Assembly (NCBI RefSeq): GCF_008973485.1
Contig: NZ_CP031223.1
Span: 3,669,501 to 3,733,500, forward strand
Direction: 5' to 3'
DNA: 64,000 nucleotides
Source of the DNA: Psychrobacillus glaciei
GTDB lineage: Bacteria; Bacillota; Bacilli; Bacillales_A; Planococcaceae
Both the position numbers and the translations under genes were made by a program. Positions 10,003 to 20,127 of the stretch are shown in pieces. Position 1 is the first letter of the stretch, and every line of letters starts with the position of its first letter. The notes below the pieces were generated by a model. The model saw only the letters and a program-made list of their open reading frames with translations, ran no database searches and was not told the origin of the DNA.

Positions 10003-10451
10003 TCAAAAAGCTCCTCGCATAATTGTTCATATCGTTTGCCTAAAGGCTCAAACGTAAACTTTCGCTTATCGTCCTCTAAGCGTAGTATTTGAATCGCCAA
10101 ACGCTCTGTCGGCAAATCTTCTTCTATTATATTAGCCCACTCGATAATGCTCACTGCATCCCCATAAAACAACTCGTCCCAACCTAAATCCTCATCGCTA
10201 TCTGCCAAACGGTACACGTCTAGATGATTTAAAGGGATTCTTCCTTCATATTGTTTTAAAATAGTGAACGTTGGGCTATTTACATTACGCGTGATTCCCA
10301 AGCCTTTTGCAACGCTTTTCGTAAAGGTGGTTTTGCCTGCTCCTAGATCTCCCTCTAGAGTGAGCACATCACTAGTCTGTAGGAGTGCCGATAGTTGTTG
10401 GGCTAGTGCCTCGGTCTCTTGTTCCGAATAAATTATACGTTCATATTTCAT
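9999..10451 (-). CDS. tsaE: tRNA threonylcarbamoyladenosine biosynthesis ATPase TsaE
   Basis: A 150-residue P-loop ATPase that drives the TsaBD catalytic cycle. The Walker A motif is GDLGAGKTTFTK (about residues 34-45), followed by the switch-like SPTFTIL and a Walker-B-like region LNHLDVYRL. It is the first gene of the operon. Upstream, the terminator of ureH at 10557-10603 separates it from the urease cluster. Confidence 0.95.
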   Translation of the reverse strand: MKYERIIYSEQETEALAQQLSALLQTSDVLTLEGDLGAGKTTFTKSVAKGLGITRNVNSPTFTILKQYEGRIPLNHLDVYRLADSDEDLGWDELFYGDAVSIIEWANIIEEDLPTERLAIQILRLEDDKRKFTFEPLGKRYEQLCEELFE

Positions 10452-10556
10452 CTATTGCGATCCTTTCAAGTTCACTTCTATTTGCTTCTATTATAAAGAA
10501 ATACGTGGAAGAATGTAAGTATACAGTCTTTGTTTCCGAGCGTTCCGAAATTAATG

Positions 10557-10603
10557 CAAAAAAAAGACTAAAGAGAGGAGTATTATATCCCCTTTATTAG
10601 TCT
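10557..10603 (-). terminator. Terminator of the urease operon
   Basis: The arms AGACTAA (10565-10571) and TTAGTCT (10597-10603) enclose a partly paired AGAGAGGA / TCCCCTTT stem, and a run of eight A residues at 10557-10564 gives the T-run on the minus strand. It lies about 30 bases behind ureH. Confidence 0.6.
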
Positions 10604-10633
10604 AGTCCCTACTTAATAGAATTCATGAAAAAA

Positions 10634-11293
10634 TTAAATCCAAAGGGAGAATAATCCCTCTGTTACGCCCAAATTATACATATAGTAAATACCGAAAACT
10701 AAACTAATTCCACCAGCAGACAATGCTAAAACTCGATTCACATTATATTTTTGGGAACTGAATACAAATGGAATACCCAGTATTGTTGTAAAGAACAACA
10801 TTCCTAAAATAGTCCCTGCTCCAAAAACTAAAATATAAACGGCAGCCTCCCAAACGGAATTCACAATCGTCATCGTCAATAACACCATTGCTGCGCTTCC
10901 TGCTAAACCATGAACTAGACCAATAGCGGTTGACTTTAAGTAAGACGTTTTGTTACTCGTTTGTTCATTTTGCAGGTGTGTATGTTGCTTTTTCTTGCGG
11001 AAATTAATAATATTCATAATTCCTAAATAGACAAGCATAATTCCAACGACAAATTCAAGAGACATAGACATTCTATCCGAAATTTCATTTTTCATAACGA
11101 TTAAAATAAGACCAACAACTAATAACGTTGCAGTATGTCCAATTCCCCAAAAAACACCTGCTAACGTAGACTGCCAAAGTTTTTTACTTTTACTTGCAAT
11201 CGTTGATACCGCAATCACATGATCCGGCTCGATGGCATGCTTAATACCAAGTATAAAACCTATTGATAATATTGAAAATAACGTTACATCCAC
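10634..11293 (-). CDS. ureH: UreH/NicO-family nickel permease
   Basis: A 219-residue protein with about six membrane segments. The nickel-transporter signature HAIEPDHV (about 19-26) and GHTATLL (about 52-58) are present, and a His-containing hydrophilic loop (HTHLQ) lies near residue 100. UreH of thermophilic Bacillus TB-90 is encoded in the urease operon and supplies nickel to the enzyme; this gene has the same place, 40 bases behind ureD. It could also carry cobalt. Confidence 0.88.
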   Translation of the reverse strand: MDVTLFSILSIGFILGIKHAIEPDHVIAVSTIASKSKKLWQSTLAGVFWGIGHTATLLVVGLILIVMKNEISDRMSMSLEFVVGIMLVYLGIMNIINFRKKKQHTHLQNEQTSNKTSYLKSTAIGLVHGLAGSAAMVLLTMTIVNSVWEAAVYILVFGAGTILGMLFFTTILGIPFVFSSQKYNVNRVLALSAGGISLVFGIYYMYNLGVTEGLFSLWI

Positions 11294-11333
11294 TCATGCA
11301 TCCCCTTTATCATTATATATATATCTATGACTT

Positions 11334-12158
11334 TCAATATTTTCTTAAGGATAAAGCTTTTTTAGCAAACCACTCTTGTCGAATAAAAGATGTACAAATC
11401 GCTAGTATTTCTTCTATTTGTTGTGTAGAGGATGCTAGAATTCGGAGTGTGAATCCTGGCACAGACAACATCGACATACCCATTTTACAATTCCCGATAT
11501 GAGGCTCTACCTTTTCATATAACAAATTTAGAAAATGCTGTGAGCAATGTTCGCTGACAACGATCATCGAACCTAAATGCGTATAACTTTCCATAAAACC
11601 AATATCATTTACTTGTGATTTGGCAGGTTGAAGCATTAAATGATCGAATGCTACTAACTGATCCTCCAAATATATTTCATTTTTCAACTGTAAGTGATCG
11701 TATTTAAACCATTCACCATCCGGGGACCAACCTGGCGTTAAGATATCTATATAAAGAAGTGTCGATCCTTTCTCCATTCTAATCACCGTATGCTGATGAT
11801 ATTTTGCCTCTCGATAGGCAATTAATGGATCGGGAATGTATTCAAGAATACTACCCTTTTTCAAGATAATTTCTGTCTCCTGTAAGACAGGAGCACTCAA
11901 TGTTTTATACACTTTTGTCGCCGATTGTGTAGTTAATACTAATTCCGCTTCTTCCTCAAGTGTAACTTCTATTCGATAGCGGTCACCGCCTACGTAACCA
12001 CCCCCGGGATTCAACATGTAAAAACACGCCTGCCCTGAATTATCTAGATAAATCGGGCGCATTACTTTTAATGCACCCTCATAGAAAACACTTTTTGTGA
12101 TCGTTTTTTCGTTCTTCTTCTCCATCACAAGCTGTAGTATCCCTGTCCAACTTTTCAT
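11334..12158 (-). CDS. ureD: Urease accessory protein UreD
   Basis: A 274-residue UreD (UreH in Helicobacter). It binds apo-urease and, with UreF and UreG, delivers nickel to the active site. Recognisable parts are GGGYVGGDRYRIEV (about 52-65) and LTTQSATKVYKT (about 75-86), both conserved in the beta-rich UreD fold. The start ATG comes one base after the ureG stop codon, so coupling is likely. Length is normal for the family. Confidence 0.94.
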   Translation of the reverse strand: MKSWTGILQLVMEKKNEKTITKSVFYEGALKVMRPIYLDNSGQACFYMLNPGGGYVGGDRYRIEVTLEEEAELVLTTQSATKVYKTLSAPVLQETEIILKKGSILEYIPDPLIAYREAKYHQHTVIRMEKGSTLLYIDILTPGWSPDGEWFKYDHLQLKNEIYLEDQLVAFDHLMLQPAKSQVNDIGFMESYTHLGSMIVVSEHCSQHFLNLLYEKVEPHIGNCKMGMSMLSVPGFTLRILASSTQQIEEILAICTSFIRQEWFAKKALSLRKY

Positions 12159-12159
12159 T

Positions 12160-12771
12160 TTATTTCAACCCTGTCAATAAAACGTTTTTCTTAATCCAGT
12201 CGATTACCTCATCTAAACCAGTGTTGTCTTGCAAGTTAGTAAAGATAAATGGCTTATTGCCACGAAATACTTTCGTATCCGATGCCATAACATCTAAGTT
12301 GGCATGAACATAAGGCGCTAAATCAATTTTATTAATAATAAACAAATCCGATTTAATCATTCCTTGTCCACCTTTTCGTGGGATCTTTTCTCCTTGAGCC
12401 ACATCAATTATATAAATAGAAAAATCTACTAGTTCTGGGCTAAATGTTGCAGCTAAGTTATCACCACCACTTTCAACAAAAATTAGATCCAGGTCGGGAT
12501 GTAGTTTTTTCAATTCTTCAATCGCAGCAGAGTTCATAGAAGTATCTTCCCGAATTGCTGTATGAGGACATCCACCAGTCTCAACCCCAATAATACGATC
12601 TTCTGGAAGAACTCCATTTGTCATTAAAAACTTTGCATCTTCTTTTGTATAAATATCGTTCGTTATCGCTGCCATGCTAATCTCATCTGCCATATGGCGC
12701 GTTAATTTTTCTACTAGCATTGTTTTACCAGCACCTACTGGTCCACCAACTCCAATTTTAATCGGTTCCAT
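12160..12771 (-). CDS. ureG: Urease accessory GTPase UreG
   Basis: A 203-residue SIMIBI-class GTPase that powers nickel insertion into urease. The P-loop is [15 protein letters not shown] (about 8-22). [10 protein letters not shown] (about 67-76) contains the Cys-Pro-His nickel motif. [16 protein letters not shown] and the guanine motif NKID follow. There is no His-rich N-terminal extension. It sits between ureF and ureD. Confidence 0.97.
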   Translation of the reverse strand: MEPIKIGVGGPVGAGKTMLVEKLTRHMADEISMAAITNDIYTKEDAKFLMTNGVLPEDRIIGVETGGCPHTAIREDTSMNSAAIEELKKLHPDLDLIFVESGGDNLAATFSPELVDFSIYIIDVAQGEKIPRKGGQGMIKSDLFIINKIDLAPYVHANLDVMASDTKVFRGNKPFIFTNLQDNTGLDEVIDWIKKNVLLTGLK

Positions 12772-12828
12772 ACTCCAAGACGTCCTTCCTAATCAAATTC
12801 CACTTTATTTAGCAACCGCTGAATAAGG

Positions 12829-13512
12829 TCAAGACATGAATATTCGGATATTCACTCTTTCATGTTTCATTTGTGCTATTTCTAGACCCGGTGCTACTGC
12901 TCCAAAATCCTCTTCTGACAGATAACCTATTTTATTCACAGCTTCTTCAATATATGATTGAAAATCTCGCAGTAACTGCTGTCCAGCTGTTTGACCAAGT
13001 GGAATTCCACGAACTGCATTTTGAACTAAACTAGATATTGAGGAATAAAGATATGCCGAAATCCCTATTTTTTTTGGAATGTCCAATTGAAAAGCAATAA
13101 TGGAAAATACAATTGCAGAATGCGCAAATGATAAATCTTTTGACACCCGTTCTTTATACATTTCTAACAATGAACTAGTGTATAAATCTACTCCTAAAGT
13201 AAGCATTCGCTCACCCATTTTATGCGCACCTTCCCTCGTTTCTCGAGACAAGTTTTGAACCGTAATACGTCGGTCTAAATCCCATATCTTTTGATAATCA
13301 TTATCCACTAATGCCTCGTAGACAAGTCGACAAGCAAGCCCGTCTGAGTAGACGAGTTGCTCATCTAAATACATTTTTAACCATTTCGAAAAGCTCTCTT
13401 TATCCAAAACTTTATTTTCTTGTATATACGTTTCTAGTCCAAACGAGTGACTAAAGCTGCCCGTTGGCAAATTGGAATCGCATAATTGAAGCAAAGACAA
13501 CATGTTAGTCAT
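12829..13512 (-). CDS. ureF: Urease accessory protein UreF
   Basis: An all-helical UreF, the GTPase-regulating part of the urease maturation complex. The N-terminal block [19 protein letters not shown] is diagnostic, and [19 protein letters not shown] lies in the C-terminal half. I place the start at ATG 13512, which overlaps the ureE stop; ATG 13503 also fits, and the frame is open to 13524. No strong ribosome binding site is visible, so translation is probably coupled to ureE. Confidence 0.92.
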   Translation of the reverse strand: MTNMLSLLQLCDSNLPTGSFSHSFGLETYIQENKVLDKESFSKWLKMYLDEQLVYSDGLACRLVYEALVDNDYQKIWDLDRRITVQNLSRETREGAHKMGERMLTLGVDLYTSSLLEMYKERVSKDLSFAHSAIVFSIIAFQLDIPKKIGISAYLYSSISSLVQNAVRGIPLGQTAGQQLLRDFQSYIEEAVNKIGYLSEEDFGAVAPGLEIAQMKHERVNIRIFMS

Positions 13513-13960
13513 GACTATGCCCAATATGACGGAAGGCTTGTTTCACTTTGCGCCTGTCTCGTGTAAAAGGAATTTCAAGCTGTTCCAACAACTCTTCTAC
13601 CAAATAGTCATATTGAACAAGCATTTGGTCTTCCTCAAATTGAGCTGGTAAATGTCTATTTCCTAGTTGATGTGCAATTGTTCCCATTTCATGCATACTT
13701 CGAGGTTGAATAATTAATAAATCATCCGGAAAAACCTCTATTATGATCATATTTTTTTCATCCATATAAAGTACATCGCCTGCTCGCAAATCTTTTGCTT
13801 CCGTTAAGCGAATGCCAATTTCTTTCCCATGATCAGTTGTGACCCGATTAATTCTTTTCACTAGGTCACTACTTTCCATCAATACTTTTTCTTTATGTGT
13901 CTTCGCTAGAACATCTGGATCGATTTGATCGATATGCGCGACAACTTTTTCAATAATCAT
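13505..13960 (-). CDS. ureE: Urease nickel metallochaperone UreE
   Basis: A 151-residue UreE that binds nickel and passes it to UreG. The C-terminal half contains [18 protein letters not shown]; the His of AHQLGNRH corresponds to the interface nickel ligand of the dimer. The tail is short (HIGHSHD), much less histidine-rich than in Klebsiella. It follows ureC after 9 bases. Confidence 0.94.
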   Translation of the reverse strand: MIIEKVVAHIDQIDPDVLAKTHKEKVLMESSDLVKRINRVTTDHGKEIGIRLTEAKDLRAGDVLYMDEKNMIIIEVFPDDLLIIQPRSMHEMGTIAHQLGNRHLPAQFEEDQMLVQYDYLVEELLEQLEIPFTRDRRKVKQAFRHIGHSHD

Positions 13961-13969
13961 TTCATCACC

Positions 13970-15682
13970 TCAAAATAAGAAATATCGTTGCCCGAGTGGT
14001 ACTTCATCTACTGGATCACATATTAGATGTTCTCCGTTTACACGTACTTCGTAAGTTTCTGGATCTACTTCAATTTCTGGAGTCTCTCCATTTAGTTTCA
14101 TATCCTTCTTTGTTAAGTTTCGAATCCCACGAACTGGAAGTACCGTTTTCTCTAATCCAAGTTTTTTATGCACACCTGCTTCATATGCAGCTGTAGAAAT
14201 AAATGTAATTGCTGCTTTGTACTTGGCTCGCCCCATTGCTCCGTACATTTTACGATAAAGAATCGGTTGTGGTGTTGGAATAGAAGCATTTGCATCTCCC
14301 ATTACGCCGGATACTACAATTCCTCCCTTAAGTATCATGCTTGGTTTTGCACCAAAAAATTTAGAATCCCACAGAACTAAATCCGCAAACTTCCCTACTT
14401 CAATTGACCCTACGTATTCGGAAATTCCATGTGTAATAGCAGGATTTATCGTATATTTTGCAATATATCGTTTCACACGATTGTTATCTCCAACTCCTTG
14501 GTCTTCCTCAAACTTGCCTCGTTGCTTTTTCATTTTATCTGCAGTTTGCCACGTTCGAATGATTACTTCTCCAATACGCCCCATTGCTTGGGAATCTGAG
14601 CTCGTCATACTGAAAATTCCCATGTCTTGCAGAATATCCTCCGCTGCAATTGTTTCCGCACGAATACGAGAATCGGCAAAAGCAACATCTTCCGGTATAT
14701 CTGGGTTTAAATGATGACAAACCATTAACATATCCATATGCTCGATAACTGTATTTTTCGTATAAGGCAATGTAGGATTAGTAGAGGAAGGTAGTACATT
14801 CATTTGACTAGCTACTTTAATAAGGTCCGGAGCATGTCCTCCTCCCGCACCTTCTGTATGGTACGTATGAATTACTCGATCTTTAAAGGATGCGACTGTA
14901 TTTTCTACGAATCCGCCTTCATTTAACGTATCGGAGTGTAAAGCAACTTGAACGTCATATTCATCTGCTACCTTTAAGGACATATCAATACAGGCGTATG
15001 TTGCTCCCCAGTCCTCATGTACCTTTAGTCCAATCGCACCCGCACGAATTTGTTCAGCAAGCGGCTCTTCTGCAGCTGCATGGCCTTTTCCTAAAAAGCC
15101 AACATTGATAGGCATATCTTCGGCAGCTTCAAGCATTCGATGAATATTCCATTCCCCTGGTGTAACAGTTGTTGCTTTGGACCCTTCAGCAGGACCAGTT
15201 CCTCCTCCAATTAGTGTAGTTAAGCCTGCTGTTAAAGCAGTTTCGACTTGTGCAGGATTAATGAAATGCACATGTGTATCAATACCACCAGCTGTTAAAA
15301 TTTTATGTTCCCCTGCAATTATTTCTGTAGATGCACCAATGACAATATCCACGCCATCCATTACTAATGGGTTCCCTGCTTTTCCGATGGCAAAAATTTT
15401 ACCATCTCGGATACCTACATCAGCTTTGTAAATTCCTGTGTAGTCTAGAACGACCACATTTGTAATAACCACATCTGGAACGTTCTCATCACGTGTTGCA
15501 AGAGGATGGCTACCCATTCCATCTCGAATCACTTTTCCTCCTCCGAAAACTACTTCATCCCCATAATTGGTGTAATCTTTTTCAATTTCAATGAAAAGTT
15601 CCGTATCCGCTAATCGAATTGCATCCCCGGTTGTAGGTCCGTACAAAGATGCATATTGTTCTCTCGACAATTTAAAACTCAT
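13970..15682 (-). CDS. ureC: Urease subunit alpha
   Basis: The 570-residue catalytic subunit of urease, which hydrolyses urea to ammonia and carbamate at a di-nickel centre. Visible active-site parts are THVHF (first His pair), the carbamylated lysine in [11 protein letters not shown], the flap region [12 protein letters not shown] and the aspartate region [11 protein letters not shown]. Length equals that of Sporosarcina pasteurii and Klebsiella UreC. It is the third gene of ureABC and ends LGQRYFLF, the usual C-terminus. Confidence 0.98.
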   Translation of the reverse strand: MSFKLSREQYASLYGPTTGDAIRLADTELFIEIEKDYTNYGDEVVFGGGKVIRDGMGSHPLATRDENVPDVVITNVVVLDYTGIYKADVGIRDGKIFAIGKAGNPLVMDGVDIVIGASTEIIAGEHKILTAGGIDTHVHFINPAQVETALTAGLTTLIGGGTGPAEGSKATTVTPGEWNIHRMLEAAEDMPINVGFLGKGHAAAEEPLAEQIRAGAIGLKVHEDWGATYACIDMSLKVADEYDVQVALHSDTLNEGGFVENTVASFKDRVIHTYHTEGAGGGHAPDLIKVASQMNVLPSSTNPTLPYTKNTVIEHMDMLMVCHHLNPDIPEDVAFADSRIRAETIAAEDILQDMGIFSMTSSDSQAMGRIGEVIIRTWQTADKMKKQRGKFEEDQGVGDNNRVKRYIAKYTINPAITHGISEYVGSIEVGKFADLVLWDSKFFGAKPSMILKGGIVVSGVMGDANASIPTPQPILYRKMYGAMGRAKYKAAITFISTAAYEAGVHKKLGLEKTVLPVRGIRNLTKKDMKLNGETPEIEVDPETYEVRVNGEHLICDPVDEVPLGQRYFLF

Positions 15683-15686
15683 AGCA

Positions 15687-16001
15687 TTACCCCCGATCTA
15701 ATGTGCCTTCCGTTTTATAATTCAATCCGTAAATGCGTCTTTCTCCTCCAAATGCAACGAGTTGAATTTCTTTTGGATCACCTGGCTCAAAGCGAACTGC
15801 AGATCCAGCCGGTATATCTAATCGAAAACCAAATGCTTCATCACGTGTAAATTCGACCGCCGTATTTATTTCATAAAAATGAAAATGGGATCCGACTTGT
15901 ACAGGTCTATCTCCAGTGTTAACAACAGATAAACGTTTCGTTTCTTTCCCTTCGTTACACACAATGTCCCCTTCTTTTAATACATAATCTCCTGGTCTCA
16001 A
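15687..16001 (-). CDS. ureB: Urease subunit beta
   Basis: A 104-residue structural subunit with the conserved parts [17 protein letters not shown] and [16 protein letters not shown]. The start codon is TTG at 16001-15999 with an AGGAGG ribosome binding site 9 bases upstream. The gene stands 4 bases before ureC and 16 behind ureA. As in most bacteria and unlike Helicobacter, beta and gamma are separate genes. Confidence 0.96.
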   Translation of the reverse strand: MRPGDYVLKEGDIVCNEGKETKRLSVVNTGDRPVQVGSHFHFYEINTAVEFTRDEAFGFRLDIPAGSAVRFEPGDPKEIQLVAFGGERRIYGLNYKTEGTLDRG

Positions 16002-16017
16002 TTCGACATCCTCCTAT

Positions 16018-16320
16018 TTAGCTAATCGGAAAGTGCACAGTAACGAGTTTCACACCATCAGGGAAAGTTGCTTCCACTTGAACGTCTTCAATTAGATCCG
16101 ATATTCCATCCATCACATCTTCGGATGATAAAATTGTCGCACCATATGACATTAGCTCTGCTACAGTCTTTCCATCTCGTGCACCTTCTAGAATCTCATA
16201 CGTAATTAGCGCCACTGCTTCTGGATAGTTTAGTTTTAGGCCTCTTTCTTTTCGGCGCTTTGCTAAGTCAGCTGCAACAACGATTAATAATTTTTCTTGC
16301 TCACGTGGCAACAATTGCAT
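16018..16320 (-). CDS. ureA: Urease subunit gamma
   Basis: A 100-residue gamma subunit starting [20 protein letters not shown], with the conserved [11 protein letters not shown] and [13 protein letters not shown] chose ATG 16320, preceded by GGAGG at 7 bases; the frame is open to 16338, but the extra six residues would overlap the ribosome binding site. First gene of the urease operon; the promoter must lie in the 108 bases shared with the divergent urea transporter gene. Confidence 0.96.
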   Translation of the reverse strand: MQLLPREQEKLLIVVAADLAKRRKERGLKLNYPEAVALITYEILEGARDGKTVAELMSYGATILSSEDVMDGISDLIEDVQVEATFPDGVKLVTVHFPIS

Positions 16321-16352
16321 ACGTTTTCCTCCAATCATTTGAGTGTATATTG

Positions 16353-16369
16353 TGTAAAAGAGGGTAAAA
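16353..16369. promoter_or_regulatory. Candidate TnrA/GlnR nitrogen-control site
   Basis: TGTAA-N7-TAAAA differs in one position from the TnrA/GlnR consensus TGTNA-N7-TNACA. It lies between divergent ureA and the urea transporter gene, where nitrogen control would be expected. The region is AT-rich, so a chance match is possible. Confidence 0.3.
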
Positions 16370-16428
16370 TAATTTGAATCTTAACGGATTAAGTAACTTA
16401 AAGCTCCATGAAGAAAGAGGCGACTACC

Positions 16429-17340
16429 ATGAAAGAAAAGTTCATTCAACTTATGAGCGCATCAGTCAAAGGAATTTCACAAGTTGTCTTTATCGAAAAT
16501 ATTTTTTCAGGATTACTCATCTTGGCAGGAATTCTTATCTACTCAATTCCACTTGGCCTCATTGCAATTGGCTCAGCGATTACAGGAACACTTGTTGCAA
16601 GTTTTGGTGGTGCAGATAAAAAGGTATTGAGTAGTGGTTTCTTTGGATTTAACTCGGTCCTTTCAGGATTAGCCATTTATTTATTTTTGGAAGGACCTCA
16701 TAAATGGATTATTGCTTTAGTATGCGCTGGAGTTACTGCCATTGTAACTGCCGCTTTGATAAATATTACAAAGCGTTTCGATACATCTGTTCTCACATTT
16801 CCATACATCATTCTTACTTGGTTTTTTATTGGTACTTCATTTCGTCTAAGTTTCATCAAACCAGGAGCAAATATATTACCCCAAAACTTAATAAATTGGG
16901 AAAGGGAGCTTGGCGGTTCACTCGATTGGCATGGATTAATAAGAGGTATTGGACAAATCTTTTTTTTAGATGAAATGCTTCCTGCCGTCCTCTTCCTCCT
17001 CGCAATTTTCATCGGAAGTTTTAGATATGGAATCTACGCAATCATCGGTTCTGCTATAGGTTGGTTATCAGCTCTATTTCTTGGTGGAGAGATTTCATTA
17101 ATCAACTTAGGTCTTTATAATTACAATGCCGTTTTAACCATGATTGCAGTAACTTCAGTCTTGGAAGTTAAACATAAAAATGCTTGGATTACAGGAATTT
17201 TCGCTTCCTTTTTATCCGTTCAAATTACAGCAAGCTTAGACACTTTTTTACTTCAATACGGTTTACCAGTTTTGACGATGCCTTTTGTGCTATCCACATG
17301 GCTCATTCAAAATGCACGAAAAGTATTCCCTAATATTTGA
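16429..17340 (+). CDS. Urea transporter (UT family)
   Basis: A 303-residue, about ten-helix membrane protein of the UT/Yut family that lets urea cross the membrane. The internal duplication of the family shows in GFNSVLSGLA (first half) and LYNYNAVLTM (second half), and LPVLTMPF near the C-terminus is also typical. I start at ATG 16429 because the AAGAGG ribosome binding site lies 8 bases before it; the frame is open from ATG 16408, which is too close to that site. Divergent from ureA, it completes the urea-use module. Confidence 0.92.
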   Translation: MKEKFIQLMSASVKGISQVVFIENIFSGLLILAGILIYSIPLGLIAIGSAITGTLVASFGGADKKVLSSGFFGFNSVLSGLAIYLFLEGPHKWIIALVCAGVTAIVTAALINITKRFDTSVLTFPYIILTWFFIGTSFRLSFIKPGANILPQNLINWERELGGSLDWHGLIRGIGQIFFLDEMLPAVLFLLAIFIGSFRYGIYAIIGSAIGWLSALFLGGEISLINLGLYNYNAVLTMIAVTSVLEVKHKNAWITGIFASFLSVQITASLDTFLLQYGLPVLTMPFVLSTWLIQNARKVFPNI

Positions 17341-17445
17341 ATCCCTCATCCTGCTATCCTTTCTTTTAATTATTCTTATACATTCTCGCCAGGATGTATT
17401 TAATCTATTCAAATTTTTCTTTCCTTCTTGTCTTTTTAAAAAAAC

Positions 17446-17480
17446 AAAACCGTTTCGGCTAGAGGTTCCGAAACGGTTTT
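17446..17480. terminator. Bidirectional terminator
   Basis: Arms 17446-17458 and 17468-17480 form a perfect 13-bp stem with A and T tracts on both sides. It serves the urea transporter gene and the convergent YugN-like gene. Confidence 0.88.
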
Positions 17481-17485
17481 ATGGA

Positions 17486-17896
17486 TTAGTGGACTAGCCG
17501 CACGACTTGCTCCACTGCCTGTTCTCCAGCGTGTGCCCATCTATTTTTATTTTCAATTTTTCCATCTTTATCGACAGGATCTTGGAATTGGTCGAATCCT
17601 GTAGAGGTTAACAAAGAATTTTCATTTTTGTCTAGCCCAACATTTACGACATGTTTGATAACGTACGGTGTTTGAAACCTAATATATGCTTCGTGATGAT
17701 CCAAATCTCCCTCTAACACTTCAAATGGGAGCCTTAAGTATATCGTCTCTCCTTCATCACGCCACAAAACATTATCAAAACTTCCTTTATGATAGTCCCA
17801 ATTTCCACCAATCGAATATCCGAGACTTTGAATACGATTGCGCAGGTCACCAAAATACGCCATTTTTCCTTCTAAATCAGTTTGCAATTCTAACAA
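17486..17896 (-). CDS. YugN-like protein
   Basis: A cytoplasmic protein that resembles the YugN family of Bacillales, whose function is unknown. The first half contains GGNWDYHKGSFDNVLW and LRLPFEVLEG; the C-terminus holds a Gln/Glu-Val-rich helix. I place the start at TTG 17896, with AAGGAG 9 bases upstream, giving 136 residues. The frame is open to TTG 17971 (161 residues), but that codon has no ribosome binding site. It stands alone between two terminators. Confidence 0.7.
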   Translation of the reverse strand: MLELQTDLEGKMAYFGDLRNRIQSLGYSIGGNWDYHKGSFDNVLWRDEGETIYLRLPFEVLEGDLDHHEAYIRFQTPYVIKHVVNVGLDKNENSLLTSTGFDQFQDPVDKDGKIENKNRWAHAGEQAVEQVVRLVH

Positions 17897-18016
17897 ATGC
17901 ACCCACTCCTTTTCCAACATATCTTTTCCAAAATTCGACGAAAAAATACCAAAATACAATTTTTGCGTCAAATTCTTTCTTGGACATAGAGAGTGAAGAG
18001 ACCCTTTAAATTTAGA

Positions 18017-18063
18017 AACACCCCCATTTAAAAGAGAAATTACTTCTCCTTAACGGGGGTGTT
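18017..18063 (-). terminator. Terminator of purU
   Basis: AACACCCCC (18017-18025) pairs with GGGGGTGTT (18055-18063), and the interior has a second pairing, GAGAA / TTCTC. T-rich sequence follows on the minus strand. Confidence 0.7.
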
Positions 18064-18133
18064 ATTTACAATTAATAGAAATTAAAGACCTGTTGTATTG
18101 GACCCGAGACCAAATGCAATTCTTGAAAATCAC

Positions 18134-19042
18134 TCAATGAAACAAAATCGTTTTATTACACTCCACAATAATCCGATTCTCCAAATGCCATTTTACTGCT
18201 CTTACAAGCACACGCCGCTCAATTTGTCGACCAATTTTCTTCAATTCAATTACATCATCCCGGTGATCGACTCGTTCCACATCTTGCTCGATAATAGGAC
18301 CCTCATCCAGATTATTCGTCACATAATGCGACGTCGCACCAATCAGTTTCACACCACGTTCAAACGCACGCTCATATGGACCAACTCCGATGAACGCCGG
18401 TAAGAAGGAATGGTGAATATTAATAATTCGACTTTCAAAATGGTTTACAAAGTCTGGTGTTAGAATCTGCATATAGCGTGCAAGGATCAACAAGTCAACC
18501 TCGTATTCTGCCATGAGACGAATCTGCTCCGCTTCCACCTGTTTTCGAATATCTTTATTCGCCGGAATATAATGAAAAGGAATTCCCAGTGCTTCTACGA
18601 ATGGTCGCGCATCTTCATGATTACTAATAACAATGACGATATTCGTATCAAGATCCCCATTTTGCCATTCCCACAACAGTTCCATCAAACAGTGTGGTTC
18701 TTTTGAAACAAAGATGGCCGATCGCTTTCGCTCATTCGGATAGGCAAACTCATATTCCATCGAATGGTTAGCAGCTATTTCTTCAAAATCCTTTTCCATT
18801 TGTTCTGATTTTGCGAGCAAACCATCACAGTGATATTCAATCCGAATAAAGAAGGTACCGTTTTCTGGATTACTTGAATACTGACTCGATTCCATAATAT
18901 TCGAGTTATGACTATATAAAAAAGTGGACAACACCGATACAATCCCTGGTTTATCTGGACATTTTACTAAAAGGCGTCCTCTGCTTTCAAGTTGCTTATT
19001 TTGTTTCACGGATTTTCTTTTGGCTTCTGTTTCAGTAGACAT
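18134..19042 (-). CDS. purU: Formyltetrahydrofolate deformylase
   Basis: A 302-residue PurU that hydrolyses 10-formyl-THF to formate and THF and so balances one-carbon pools. An N-terminal ACT domain (about residues 22-95, starting LLVKCPDKPGIVS) is followed by a formyltransferase domain with RYMQILTP, the catalytic IINIHHSFLPAFIG (about 224-237) and LIGATSHYVT with DEGPIIEQD. ATG 19042 has an AGGAG ribosome binding site. The 19 residues before the ACT domain are charged and probably disordered. Confidence 0.95.
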   Translation of the reverse strand: MSTETEAKRKSVKQNKQLESRGRLLVKCPDKPGIVSVLSTFLYSHNSNIMESSQYSSNPENGTFFIRIEYHCDGLLAKSEQMEKDFEEIAANHSMEYEFAYPNERKRSAIFVSKEPHCLMELLWEWQNGDLDTNIVIVISNHEDARPFVEALGIPFHYIPANKDIRKQVEAEQIRLMAEYEVDLLILARYMQILTPDFVNHFESRIINIHHSFLPAFIGVGPYERAFERGVKLIGATSHYVTNNLDEGPIIEQDVERVDHRDDVIELKKIGRQIERRVLVRAVKWHLENRIIVECNKTILFH

Positions 19043-19132
19043 GGATGGACAACTCCTATATGTAATAGTTTAATTTTTTCATTATCCTTTATTATGTGAA
19101 CATTCTCAATAATTATTTCTATTTTGCAAATT

Positions 19133-19174
19133 AAAAGGTACCTATGCAACAAACGTTACATAGGCACCTTTTTA
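19133..19174 (-). terminator. Terminator behind the LysM-3D gene
   Basis: The arms 19133-19146 and 19159-19172 pair over 14 bases with one mismatch. On the minus strand the stem overlaps the end of the gene at 19172 and is followed by A/T-rich sequence. Confidence 0.6.
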
Positions 19175-19915
19175 ATTGATCACTCTTATTTTCACTTTTT
19201 TAACTCCCCATTGCATAGCACTATCATAAGAAGGGATGAAAACATCGATTTTATTCCCCTTAATAGCTCCACCTGTATCCCCAGCGATAGCTTCACCGTA
19301 TCCTTCCACCCAAACCTTTGTGCCAAGTGGAATAATCCTCGGATCGACTGCAATCACTTTCTGATCGGGATTCGCACGTAGGTCAATGCCATAAGCTGTC
19401 GTTCCAGAGCAACCGTTACAGTAAGCTGTATATGCCGTGGCTATCACGGTCATCTCTTTCCCTTCCTGAACTGGTGAGGATGAAATAATCGGCGAATATA
19501 CGACTGCCACCTTATTATCGGACTCCGTTTTAACGACCTCATCTGCCTCTTCATCACCGCTCACGATCAATACATCTTCAGGGTGGATTAAATCACCTGT
19601 AAGATCATTCCAACTCATAAGCTCCTCTAGGGAAATATCGTGCTCCTGTGCAATCCGATATAAGTTATCCCCCTTAACGACTGTATACGTTTCTGGCTTT
19701 AATTCTAAAAACATTCTCCTATTATATGCATCGTCATAATGTACATCAAATTTTTCTGTTTGATCTTCAATGGCTACGACTTCATCTAATAAATCTGGTG
19801 AGACCGATAATTCTACATCATTCGTGGCTACATCGAACATTGGTGATGCATGTGCTACTGAATTCGCTGTGAGTGCTAATAGCGATATTAACAATATAAT
19901 CCTAAGTTTCTTCAA
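19172..19915 (-). CDS. Secreted LysM and 3D-domain protein (YocH/YuiC-like)
   Basis: A 247-residue exported protein. A signal peptide (1-23, ending SVAHA) is followed by one LysM domain (about 77-120, YTVVKGDNLYRIAQEHDIS), which binds peptidoglycan. The C-terminal 3D domain (about 155-247) has the three-aspartate pattern in VIAVDPRIIPLGT, GDTGGAIKGNKIDVF and IPSYDSAMQWG. 3D domains are found in resuscitation factors and muralytic enzymes, so it probably trims cell-wall peptidoglycan. It is monocistronic. I saw no WalR-type repeat upstream. Confidence 0.88.
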   Translation of the reverse strand: MKKLRIILLISLLALTANSVAHASPMFDVATNDVELSVSPDLLDEVVAIEDQTEKFDVHYDDAYNRRMFLELKPETYTVVKGDNLYRIAQEHDISLEELMSWNDLTGDLIHPEDVLIVSGDEEADEVVKTESDNKVAVVYSPIISSSPVQEGKEMTVIATAYTAYCNGCSGTTAYGIDLRANPDQKVIAVDPRIIPLGTKVWVEGYGEAIAGDTGGAIKGNKIDVFIPSYDSAMQWGVKKVKIRVIN

Positions 19916-20015
19916 AATATAGTTCCTCCTCTAAGCTAATCTGACAAACATTTTATAATTTTTCTAAGTATTGCCCAAAAACTCTGAAAACCAAACATTC
20001 TAATAAAACACAAAG

Positions 20016-20060
20016 AAGCCACCTTCCTAAACAACTAAAATCTGTTTAGAAAAGTGGCTT
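20016..20060 (-). terminator. Terminator of the manganese ABC operon
   Basis: The arms AAGCCAC (20016-20022) and GTGGCTT, with an inner CTAAACA / TGTTTAG pair, form a long interrupted stem. On the minus strand T-rich sequence follows. Confidence 0.55.
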
Positions 20061-20127
20061 ATTCTATGAGAATGAAAGGCTATTCACCTGTTTTATTTTA
20101 TGACTTAATAGACAAGCGTTTTTAAGA

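Noticed and set aside
14337-15431. Plus-strand frames opposite ureC
   Set aside because: They are shadows of the conserved urease alpha gene.
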